A stretch of DNA of 64,000 nt from Dipteris shenzhenensis (lineage: Eukaryota > Polypodiophyta > Polypodiopsida > Gleicheniales), in assembly GCA_047967505.1 (NCBI GenBank), contig CM106541.1; one strand, written 5' to 3'. Position numbers and translations under genes: made by a program. The notes under the pieces are model-generated. The model saw only the letters and a program-made list of their open reading frames with translations, was not told where the DNA came from and searched no databases. Position 1 is the stretch's first letter; every line of letters begins with the position of its first letter. Below are positions 34,301-46,323 of the stretch, piece after piece.

Positions 34301-37300
34301 TTGGAATATGGAAGCAAGAACTAGAACTCGAAACTAGAAATGAAATAACTAGACTAAAAAACAAGAAATACCTTGAGAAGAGTGTAGACAAGACACAAGC
34401 TAGACTTATCGATTACAATGATGTGACCCATTGAATATATGGGCCAAAGTACAAGACATAAAGCAAGAGTGCTTATGGGATAATTGTAGAAGTGCCACAT
34501 GGCACACACTCAAGACATAAAGACTAGACTTAGACTTAGACAAATGTAGACTAGGAAATAGTACACTTAGTGTCTCCAGCACAAAGGCATTCCAAGGAAT
34601 TAAAAGAGTGGTTGTTGGGAAATGATGACGTGGCATTTTTAATGGGCCCCCTAGAGGGCCATGTACCTTCAGTGGCCCCCCTAGAGTTCCAGGTGGCTCT
34701 AGTGCCTTCTACATGCTCCTTTGCCATTCCTGGACCTTCCTGGGCCTTCTAGACTTCACATGTGTGGTTTTCTCTCTCATCTTCTCCCTTTGTTGAGATT
34801 TTGGACTGGTTTTTCAGCCTCCTTTAGCTGAATTCCGTTTTTCTTCATAACTCCTCACCCGCTTGGATTTCTTAACTTCCATTTGGCCCAATGGCTTCCC
34901 CTTTGCCTCCCCTTCGCAGTGATATGCTTTTCCCTCCGTGCGTTTGGTAGAACAGGCAGAGCTGAGCACTTCTTTTGCTGGTCGAATTTGCAAAAGTGGC
35001 TTTTTCTGGACCTTTTTGCTTCTACAGCCTCTTGGGCCTCTCCTCTTGCAAAGCTACAGCTTTTTGTTGAATTTCAAGTGGTCCCACGTGCTGGTTGACT
35101 GGTTTTTATCAGTTTTGGAGAACTTTCTGACGATAAAACTTCTCCAAAACCTTCTCAATGCATTCCTCTCTAAAGCACGCTTCTTTTGAGCCCAAGAACT
35201 CCCACTTCTTTGCGACAAAAGTGCTTCTTTTTGCACTTTTTTCAGTGGAATTCTTGCTGTTCGGCTCTTGTAAATGCTCTTTCTTCATGCCTTTGCACTC
35301 CTCTTTGGCTGAGAATACAATTGGGCATTGGCTACTATGTCCTCTTGGCGATTGAGGACTTGGTTCGAGTTTCCAGGGCTTGGTGAGTTGTGATTTTGTT
35401 GTTGCAATTTCTTTTTGACATAAGCTATTGGTTGGCCTTGTGTGCCGCCTCTTTCTTGGTTCACAGGTGCCTAGGCAGTGCTACATGAGTCATTCTTTGG
35501 TTGGGTGCTTTGCTGATTTTATTTTGGAGCTTTGAAAAGCTTTGTGAATGCCATCATGAAACCACTCAAAGAGAGTGCAGCTGGGGTGCAATGTGATTGC
35601 ATCTGGACAGCCAATGGAATTGCACTCGGAAAAGAGAATGCCTTAGGATTGAGCCTATGGGTTAAGTGCACTTTTGTGATGGTGTTCTATGCTTGAAAGC
35701 CTTGCAAAGGCTCAGTGAATTGGGGCTGCGTGCTCAGTTGTAGGGAAGGTCTCCCAGATGCAACTTGTAATTTTTACTTTTATTTTGCAAAAAAGAGACT
35801 TCTATTAAGTATTAAAGAAAACCGTTAGAGCAAGCTCCAAACGGGAATACGGGATACACCATGCAATGCATGAAAAGCTCAAGAGCCAAAAAGAAAGGAT
35901 TGGGGCTGATAGTGCCATCTCAATCCGATAGCAACCTCCGAGAAAAAGGGAGAACCCCTCCAAACTCGAAGAAATACAGTCCTCCTAGAAGAGGCTGCCC
36001 ATGAAGGGCCCTGCATGCTAGCCCATATGGCTATCAAAGTGTGAACCGTGTCACTCCAAATAGCTGTGAGCACCTGTGATGGGTGTATCTGGGTGTCATC
36101 CAAGGCCTCTGTGCATCTGGCTCTCCAAATGTGCCAAGAGGAAATGCTAGCCAAAATCTCCCAAGAGGTGTCCACTGAAACATGTGAAGCCCTGAAAGGA
36201 ATATGTGGTACATCCTGAAGAGAGCAGGGCTCTTTCACCTATCGGCAGATCAAGAGTGCCCAAGAAGAAGGCTCACCCTCATAAAACACCTGGGGTCCAG
36301 TAAGGGATAACCATGCGACCGAGCCCCAAGTCATGAAGAAAGGGAAAGTATGAAAAATGCGGAGTATCCGAGCAACTCCTTTCCAAACAGTCCTCGCTTA
36401 ATTGTAGTCCCAAAGGCAATGTCGCACTGACTCCTCTGCAGAATGACAGCAAGGGCAAGTGGGATCAGCCCCAAATCGTGATCTCCACAGGTTCACTGCA
36501 ATCCCTCCATGAATAGAAAGCCAAGAGAAAAGAGTGATTTTTTTAGGGATTTCCTCCAGAAATTCCTACGCAAATCTGCGGTGATGAAGAAGCTATCCCA
36601 ATGGGGAGCTTTGGAGGGAATCCAACCTCTACTGCTCAACTGAAATCTCCTGGCATTACCAACCATGAAACGAAAGAAGGGAATCCCCCTCTCTTGGTGC
36701 CCATGATCTATCCACTCCCACTCTCCTGGATCCCACCGCAAGCATCAGATAGGTGCACCTCCATATAACCACAACCTCTAGGATCCCAAGGCCAAGAGTA
36801 GAGGGTCGGGGTCTAAGTACCACTCCAAGCCCGCTCCATGGTCCACCTCCATCCCCAACGTCAAAGACCAGAGCATCTTCCCCGAGACCTCGAAGAGCGA
36901 TCACCTGTAGAGGAACTGCTGTCCTCGAAAAAGCTCCCATCCAAGTGGTGAAAGTAATAGGCATCTCAGCTGTCCATTCCACAGGGATGGCTGCATCTAT
37001 CTACTGAATCTTGCGTGCTACCCCTCTGAGGTGACTCACGGACTGTAGCCTCTAATCCTTAGGTATCCTGATAAAAGCCTTCCAAGTGCCTACTGTGCAG
37101 GCGGGGCCTCTCTCCCATCTAGACCGCTGCATATAATGGGAAGTGCCCAGTGGTCTGCCATGCTCATCAAGTATACTGTCGTTCCAAATGATCGGCTGCC
37201 TATCAATCTCTTCAAGGGTAGAGGACGGAACCCTTCAAAGAGTGTTCCTAAAGCTCCCCCAAGGTTTGAGGATGGCAGTCATGAGAGGAGAGGCAAGAGA

Positions 37301-40300
37301 CCTGAGAGAGGCAGAAGTAAAAATCAAGCAAGGGCTGTCCACCCAATCATCTCCAAAGGTAGGTGTGCAAGCCTGAATGCGTCCAAAAAAGAAATCCTTC
37401 CCCCCTCACCACCACCTTACAAAGCAATGCCCTGCAGTGCAAGTCTGGGTCAATGATATTAAGGCCCCCTTCCCATGTAGAGAGAATAATAGTCTCCCAG
37501 GCCACCCTCGCTGCAACATCTGCCGTGCCATCAAGTCCACTCCATAAAAAATTTATGACTGGTCTAATGAGCTGAGTGATGCAATCCCTAGACCAGCACC
37601 AACAAGAACACAAAAACCAGGCGGTGGCCAAAAGAACCTGGTTCACTACCACAACTCTAGAGGCAAGGTCGAGTTTGGTTGAGCTCCAAAAAAGGAGCTT
37701 TTTCCTTCTACTTTCTAGTACTGGGGCAAACTGCTGTGCTGGAGAGATGCCCAATCCTACCTGGCATCCCAAATATCTGACAGGAACACCCCTCTGAATC
37801 CAGGAAAAGCCAATGTCAACTTCCCAGCCTAGAGTGTCCTCATCATTGATCCAAAAGCCAAAGGATTTATGCTAGTTAATGTGTGTCCCTGCAGCTGAGC
37901 AAAAAATATCCAAGGCTGTGCCTCAATAAAAATAGCACTGTCATCAGCCAACTCACAGTCAAGAAGCTCCTGCCCTTGTCTCAAGGGCAATCTCAACCCA
38001 TAAAGCTCAGCCTAAGATCTAAGGAAGATACTCATAGCTTCTGCCACAAAAAGAAAGAGGAAGGGGGCTAAAGGACATCCCTGGCGAACTGATCTGGAAA
38101 TCTGAAACCTGTCACCCCTTACCCCTCCAATCAAAACATGGCTGTGGGTTGATCTGTAAAGGGAGGCCACCCCTCTAATCCATGCATCTAAAAATCCAAA
38201 TTGTAGAAGAGTGCCCTCAAGAAAACCCCAATCTACTCTGTCATAGGCTTTCTCAAAGTCCACGAGTAGAACTGTCAGCCTCTGCCCGCTCTGCATAGCC
38301 CACTTTGTGGCTTCCCAAAAGGAAAAGATATTATCAGATATGCACCTGCCATGCACAAAGCCTGTCTGAGTATCATGGATGAGGTCTGGAAGAAGGGACT
38401 GCAATCGGATGCTGATCGCCTTGGCAATGATTTTGTATAGAGTGCCCAAAAGAGTGATGGGTCTCCAATGGGATACAAAATTCATGTTGCCACCTTTCCG
38501 GATAAGATGAATTGAGTCCCTCGGTCAGTGAGTCAGGCATCTCACCCGAGTCCCAAATGCCCTACAAGGCTGAAGTAATATGATCACCTATCATATCCCA
38601 AAAGGCTGTAAAATATTTCACTGTAATTATTTCGCTGTGAAATATAAAGAAATACCGAAAAGGGCGCCCCGGTGTTTGGGGCCAATCGGGTGCACTTGTC
38701 TATGTTTGTTGAGTAGAGGCATTCTAGCCTCCATCCCTTTTTCAGTGGTTTTGTTTGTGAACAAATCGGTAAATGCCAAATGGTGATCATGCAATGGTTA
38801 ATGGTTGTGATATATGCTTTTTAAGCTGTAAATCAGTGCTGAAGTGATTAAAGGTTAGTTCCACTGCCCTCTGAGTGATTAGAGGCCGGTTTCATTGGTT
38901 CCGTTGCCGGGACACCACACTCTCTTCCTCAAGAGGTGGGCCTTGGTAGTTTGGTGGAAGGATATATTTGCTGCACTTTTTGACAGCTGAATATTACAGC
39001 CATAAACATGGTGAGTACCCATGAGCAAGAGAGCTCCACAACTCCTCAAAGGAGAAGGTAGGAAAGCCTTAATGATCCAGCTAGTGTACAGCTGCAGGGA
39101 GCACAACAAATGCCTTTTGAGCAGGCCACATATGAAGCTACAACTCAGCTCAACGGTGATACTAGTTCTAGCAGTGAGTCAAATGATGCTACTATGTTGA
39201 ATGCACAGCTTGCAAATGCAATGACTGCTTTGACTTAGCTGACTCAAAACTTGGCTCAAATTGTGCAAACAAATGCCAAGAAGAAGAAGAAATCAAGAAA
39301 GCACAAGCACAGAAAGAGTGAGTACACACATGCACCAGCTTCTCATAGCGGACAGCACACTCATGCATCAGTTTCCCATGAGGGACAGCCATCAAAAATG
39401 ACTTAGAAAGTGACTTCCAAGAGAGAGGAATCCCCCAAAAGAGCACTTGAGAAAGAGGTACAAAAAGTACAGCCAGTGCAATAGTAGGAGCAGCCAGCAC
39501 AAGGCCTTGGTTTGGGTACTTCTAACTCCTCAAAATAATAATGTGCAGTCTATAAATGTGGCTCAACCACCTCAGCCATATTTGAGGCAGCAACCTGAAT
39601 ATTTTGGTAAAGATTCTATCTTTGATGCTATGTTGATTTCACCGCCAACTGGGCATAGAAAGCAAGCCATGTATGACAATGTGGGAATGCAGCCAGGCAT
39701 GCAAGCCACAGCACATGCTCCCATGTCTAATGTTCAGCCAAGCATGGCTCTCCCTAGTGAAGGGAATGCTGCAAAAATACAGCCATCTTTGGGACAGCCA
39801 ACATCAAATGTATATAAGGTTGCCACATTTTTGAAAGGCAATGCACTTAAGTGGTACACCAACCTTATGCTTCATGGAGATGCACCTGCTACTTGGCTAG
39901 AATTTAAGCAAGTGTTCTCTTCTACTTGGCTTACTCCAACTTTTGTAGTTGAAGTACTTTCACACTCGCATGACTTGTCATACAAACTTTACAAGAATCT
40001 TGATGATTACACCAAGAAGTTTGGGATGTTTTGCTGCCATTGAGCTCTTACAAGCATGTTTCTTTGAAAGAGCAAATAGAGAGGTATTGTTGCGGATTGC
40101 CTAGTGAGCTACGTTATTATTGCATCAAAACCAAGGTGGGTTCTATGACTCAATTAATTGAGAATGCAAGGACAGCATATGCATGGATGCAAGAGAAGAA
40201 TGTGGGCTTTATGGACAGCAAGAAAGAAGACAACAAACGGGCTGCCAAACACCAGGATAAGAAGGACATCAAATCTAAAAATAAAAATTATGGCAAACGA

Positions 40301-43300
40301 CCGTTTCAAAAGGGAGGAAAAGCCCAATTCAAAGCTGGTCAAAGGCGTGGACAGCCTAATAAACAGCCCCGTACCAAGTTATCTGATGAAGAGAAAAAGT
40401 CACTCATGGAGCAAAACAAATGTTTTATATGCAAAGGAGAGGGACACTGCTCTTATGATTGCCCATCCAAGAAAAGAGACAGGTTAGAGGATGATAAGAA
40501 TGATAATAAACAGGCTGAACGGAAGGGCAAAAGGCCTAGACCTTCCGCACGACTTCTTCCAGATGTGATTGGGAGTTTGCCACATGCACATGATGAAGAG
40601 GAAACAAAAAAGACTGAGATGTGCAGAGCATGGGGAAAAATCAGAAATCAGAATTGTTTGTTTTTCTTTGATTCTGGGGCAAAGGCGAATTTCATAACTC
40701 TTGATATGGCAGGAAGGCTTGGCATCAAGCCTAAGGAAATAGGGCCATCCGACATGTGTGATATGGCCAACCCTGAACTCAACACACTTGTCACTCCTAT
40801 CATTGGCAAGTTGAGGATGCATATCCAAGGATATCAGGATGCAGAGAACTTCTACATTATGCCTTTGCCAGAGTGTGATGCTTTGCTTGGGATGCCTTGG
40901 ATGTACAGGGTGGGGGCTGATGTGCAGATGAGAAACAAGAAGATTTCTTTAACTCATAGAGGCAAAAATCATGTACTTGATGTAAAGTTGAAAGGGGAGT
41001 CAGCTTCTTGTATTTCCAATGTAATAAGCGTCATATTTCAACGTACTTGATTTTTGTCAAAGAGGACAGCCATCCAGTTCAGGAAGGCTCTACTCTTTCT
41101 GCTTTAGATGGAGAAAGGGCTACTTTTATTTCAGATTTTCAAGATTGTTTCTCAGATGCACTTCCTCAAGAATTACCTCCCAAGAGGCCCGAGGATCATC
41201 AAATTGATATAATTCCAGGAAGCTCACCGCCTAATATACCTCCCTATCGTGTTAGTAAGACACAACAGGAAGAGATAATGTCACAAGTGAAGGAACTCTT
41301 GGAAAAGGGATTAATACAGTCAAGTAATTCTCCTTACTGTTCCCCTGTGTTGCTTGTGCAAAAGAAGGATGGCAGTTGGAGAATGTGTATTGATTATAGG
41401 GCTTTAAATAAAGTCACAATTAAGAACCGTTTTCCAATTCCACGCATTCATGATATATTGGATCGGTTGGAAGGTTCCTCGATGTTCAGTCGTATTGACC
41501 TTAAAAGTGGATACCATCAGATAAGGATACGGCCTGAAGATGTCTACAAGACTGCCTTCCGCACTTCATTTGGCTTATATGAGCTCCTTGTGATGCCTTT
41601 TGGTTTGACTAATGCACCTGCCACTTTCAATAGAATGATGGACATAATTTTTAGAGCACACAGAAAGTTTGTGGGCACTTTCTTCGATGACATCATTGTG
41701 TTCTCTAAAAATGAGCAGGAGCACAGGAAACACCTCACTATTGTGTTTCAAGAGTTGAAAAGACACAACCTGTTAATAAACACCAAGAAAAGTGAGTTCT
41801 TTATGCATGAGATTCATTTTCTCGGTCATATGCTGTCAAAGGATGGAGTCAAGATAAAACCTGCAAAAGTTGAGGCCATAAGGAGTTGGCCACTTTTGAA
41901 AAATCTACATGAAGTCAGAAGCTTCCTTGGGTTGTGTTCATACTATCGGAGGTTTATAAAGTACTTCCCATGAATTGCTTCTCCCTTGCATGCTTTATAG
42001 AAGAAAGCTGTACCATTTCGGTGGGGACCAAAGGAAAATGCAACTTTTGAAGAGCTGAAGCAAAAGTTGTATTCTAGATAATAATTTGCAGGTTTAGCAA
42101 ACAAGCCCACTTTGTGCAAGTAAGAAAGAAAATTACAGCAGATCAAATGGCCAAATTGTTTCTGCAGCATGTCTTCAAGTATCATGGGATGCCTGAATCC
42201 ATAATCAGTGATAGAGATCCGAGGATATGACCAGTCTCTTTTGGAGAGGGCTGTTTGAAAATATGGACACTACGCTGAATTTTTCGTCATCTTTTCACCC
42301 TCAATCTGATGGACAATCGGAGCAAGAAAACTCTACCATCCTGGATATGTTTAAATGCTATGTCTCAGACCACAAAAGCAAATGGAAGCATTATTTGCCT
42401 TTGCTGAGATATGCTTACAATAATACGGTGCACACATCCACAGGTAAAGCACCTTTTGAAATAGTGGAAGGTGCCAAGAAAATACCTCCCATTTTGCATA
42501 CAAAAGAGAAAATCTTCGAAGCTGATCGTTTTGTGAAAAGCCTTGAAGAGGCTTACAAGAAGATCAAATATCCCTTGCAAAGAAGTCACGACAAGAAGAA
42601 AAGAGCAACAGATAAGCACCACAGGGAATTGGTATTCACAGAAGGTGATTGGGTTTTGCTGCATTTTCAAAAGGCAAGGCTGAAAAATAAGAAAGGCAAG
42701 GAAAGGTTGTACACAAAGCTGAACATGTGTTACTATGGTCCTTTCCATGTTTCTAAAAAGATAAACAAGGTAGCTTACAGACTGAAGTTGCCTCCGCATT
42801 GGAAGATACATACTGCCTTTCATGTGAGCTTGTTAAAGCAATATCATGGAGATGTTCCCAAGGATTTGCCTGACGAGGTACAACTTGAAGTGGAAGAACA
42901 ATATGAACTTCTGGTCCCAAAGCAGATTCTGGCACACAAAGATAGAAAGCTTAAGGGTAAAGTTATTCGTTGCTACTTGGTAAAATTTCAAAATTACCCA
43001 TCACTAGATGCGAAATGGATGGAGGAAGGTGAACTGGCAAAGTCACCTGGGATATTGCAGCTTTACCTTGATGCTTTCCAGTTAGAGCCGACTGCGGTCC
43101 GGGCTCCTATAGGTAGTTCAGCAGAGCGAGCGCTTGGAGCATTACCTGGTGTTCAAGAGGGAGGGTAGCACCTCCACTCCCTCAGTACAAACCGGCTCAT
43201 CGTGATTTCATGAGGTCGCTAGATGAGCTGACACTATTTCTGCTGTGAGACTTCATGATATTAATGCATCTTGACTATTGATCGCCGAGGATCACATAGA

Positions 43301-45623
43301 TTTTGAGCACTGGATATGGGTGGATGCATGCCTCTCCTAGCCATATTTTCACTGTCTCTGTATACTATAGCTGTGGCTTTCTTGTATACTCTTTCATGGT
43401 ATATTTCATGCTCGCTCCTATGTTTTGGGGCAACAAACTGTGGTTTGCTGTTTCAAGAGAGGGGTATGTCACGGGGGCGTGAAATTCTAAGTACTTTAAT
43501 GTACTACAAGACTGTGACAACTTTGGTTTTAAAAGTCCAAGCGTGGGCTTAATAATGTGTAATAAAACGCGGCATGGTGCCTAGCACATAAGCGTAATTA
43601 ATCCCTAGGCCCAAAGGCATTCCAAGGAATTAAAAGAGTGGTTGTTGGGAAATGATGACGTGGCATTTTTAATGGGCCCTCTAGAGAGCCATGTACCTTC
43701 ACTGGCCCCCCTAGAGTTCCAAGTGGCTCTAGTGCCTTCTACATGCTCCTTTGCCATTCCTGGACCTTCCTGGGCCTTCTAAACTTCACATGTGTGGTTT
43801 TCTCTCTCATCTTCTCCCTTTGTTGAGATTTTGGACTGGTTTTTCAGCCTCCCTTAGCTGAATTCCGTTTTTCTTCATAACTCCTCACTTGTTTGGATTC
43901 CTCTACTTCCATTTGGCCTGATGGCTTCCCCTCTGCCTCCCCTTCGCAGTGATATGCTTTTCCCTCCATGCGTTTGGTAGAACGGGTAGAGCTGAGCACT
44001 TCTTTTGCTGGTCGAATTTGCAAAAGTGGCTTTTTTTGGACCTTTTTGCTTCTACAGCCTCTTGGGCCTCTCCTCTTGCAAAGCTATGGCTTTCTATTGA
44101 ATTTCGAGTGGTCCCACGCGCTGGTTGACTGGTTTTTCTCAGTTTTGGAGGACTTTCTGGTGATGAAACTTCTCCAAAACCTTCTCAATGCATTCCTCTC
44201 TGAAGCATGCTTCTTTTGAGCCCAAGAACTCACACTTCTTCGTGACAGAAGTGCTTCTTTTCGCATTTTTTCAGTGGAATTCTTGCTGCTGTTCGGCTCT
44301 TGTAAATGCTCTTTCTTCATGCCTTTGCACTCCTCTTTGGCTGACAATGCAATTGGGCATTGGCTACTATGTCCTCTTGGCAATTGAGGACTTGATTCGA
44401 GTTTTCAGGGCTTGGTGAGTTGTGATTTTGCTGCTGCGATTTCTTTTTGCCATAAGCTTTTGGTTGGCCTCATGTGCCGCCTCTTTCTTGGTTCACAGGT
44501 GCCCAGGCAGTGCTACATGAGTCATTCTTTGGTTGGGTGCTTTGCTGATTTTATTTTGGAGCTTTGAAAAGCTTTGTGAATGCCATCAGGAAACCACTCA
44601 AAGAGAGTGCAGCTGGGGTGCAGTGTGATTGCATCTGGACAGCCACTGGAATTGCACTCGGAAAAGAGAATGCCTTTGGATTGAGCCTATGGGTTAAGTG
44701 CACTTATGTGATGGTGTTCTATGCTTGAAAGCCTTGCGAAGGCTCAGTGAATTGGGGCTGCGTGCTCACTTGCAGGGAAGGTCTCCCAGATGCAACTTGT
44801 AATCATTTCACTGTGAAATATAAAGAAATACAGAAAGGGGCACCACGGTGTTTTGGGCCAATCGGGTGCACTTGTCTATGTTTGTTGAGCAGGGGCATTC
44901 TAGCCTCCATCCCTTTTTCAGTGGTTTTGTTTGTCAACAAATGGGTAAATGCCAAATGATAATCATGCAATGGTTAATGGTTGTGATATATGCTTTTTGA
45001 GCTGTAAATCAGTGCTGAAGTGATTAAAGGTTTAGTTCCGCTTCCCTCTGAGTGATTAGAGGCCGGTTTCATCATCAATACTTAAGCTGCCATCTTTTGA
45101 AATCTTCCAAACTCCACCCAGAGCATGATCATCAAGTCTTTCCAGCTTGACCAGCACGACTCACGGAGACAGCGGTCGCATGATCCGAGCTAGAGTCAAA
45201 GGCACGTCAGACTCGCCATTGTACTAAGGTACACATCACGCTTCCATGCTTACTAGACCCGATGGAACAGGAGTGACTGTGGCACTTGTTCTCCGCAGGG
45301 TTACAGCTAGGAGACTTCAGGGAGCTGCACATGTCAACAACTACCCGTGCCATATCGCAGGGTTTTGCAGCCCGATACCCCTCTCCTAGGGCTGGTACTC
45401 TCACTGGCTTCCACTCAGAGAGTTTTTCCCTTCTATGTACCGATGTAGTTATGGGTAGGGTTATGGACTATGGATTTTGTATTTGTCCTAGGTGTTAATG
45501 CCCGTTTAGTGGCTCCACCCATCAGTTCATTGTATCAGCTTCTTTTAGTCCCATAGACCCTTTTTGGTCTTCCTAAGACTTTTAATAGACTTTCTTTCTT
45601 TCTTGATTTTAATAATTAACCTA

Positions 45624-45666
<43 letters not shown>

Positions 45667-46271
45667 CAACAGGAGAAGGCGGCTAGACCACAGGACATGG
45701 AGGCTAACCAAGCACATTGACACGTCACAGACTTCTATACATATGAGTGAGCTCCATGACACAGTGAAGTAGAGGAGGAGCTAGCTGATATGAGGGCAGC
45801 CTGAATCAGCAGAGAGAGCCGACGCTGTGCCACTTAGAGAGGGGGGCAAAGATCACGCACGAGACAAAGAGTGCCCAGAGCACATTCTATTGAGGTCCGA
45901 CCTATCACAACTCTCCTCAAGGGGAACTGACAGAGACGAGGGGTCACCCCGGACATAGCTCAGAGAGTTCAGAGATCGAGGAGCCCGCACGCCACACCAC
46001 AATGCGAGACAACTCGACAGACGCAAGTACGAGATATTTTCACAGCTCCCCAGAGAGCCATCACTGTGTTAGGCTTCCGGGTCTGAGTCCCAACTTCGAG
46101 ACCGACTTGATTCAGCTTGTGTTTGACTGGATATGATTTTGCTAGCATAGATTAGTACTTAGCAAGGGCCCTAGCACGCCCTTTACTCCAGCTCACTGAG
46201 CTTGTATGAGTCTACCTTTTTTGTGCACTTTGTCCTATAGGCCCGCAAGGCCTCCCGCGCACGTTAATACA

Positions 46272-46323
<52 letters not shown>

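Larger units (their letters stand above)
32100..34581 (-). mobile_element. Gag-only LTR retrotransposon (TR-GAG type), copy 2
   Basis: Reverse-oriented copy of the element at 22755-25172. LTRs are 34299-34581 (5') and 32100-32390 (3'), with an exact duplication CAAAG at 32095-32099 and 34582-34586. The primer site reads TGGTATTAGAGC (34287-34298, minus), one base changed. It carries only gag. The 5' LTR lacks a few bases after TGCTGGAGA and both LTRs have only two TCTAAG hexamers, fewer than copy 1. Confidence 0.93.
31950..38894 (+). repeat. Gypsy 5' LTR, interrupted twice
   Basis: Three blocks (31950-32099, 34582-35772, 38622-38894) align in order with the 3' LTR. The first base is C instead of T. 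Moderate divergence from the 3' LTR shows that this insertion is older than the chromovirus at 46537. Confidence 0.9.
31950..45071 (+). mobile_element. Ty3/gypsy element with two insertions in its 5' LTR
   Basis: 5' LTR 31950-38894 and 3' LTR 43467-45071, flanked by an exact TCATC duplication (31945-31949, 45072-45076). The 3' LTR is continuous (1605 bp). The 5' LTR has the same sequence interrupted by a gag-only element (32100-34581) and an L1 (about 35773-38621). The internal part has gag, protease, RT and the C-terminal end of integrase with a chromodomain-like tail. RNase H and most of integrase are deleted. The element lies in SOF1's 32.5-kb intron on the opposite strand. Confidence 0.93.

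Noticed and set aside
43467-45071. Short ORFs duplicated between 34.9-35.4 kb and 44.0-44.4 kb as a gene pair
   Set aside because: These are copies of the same LTR. The frames are not conserved between them (one has shifted), so there is no evidence of a protein.
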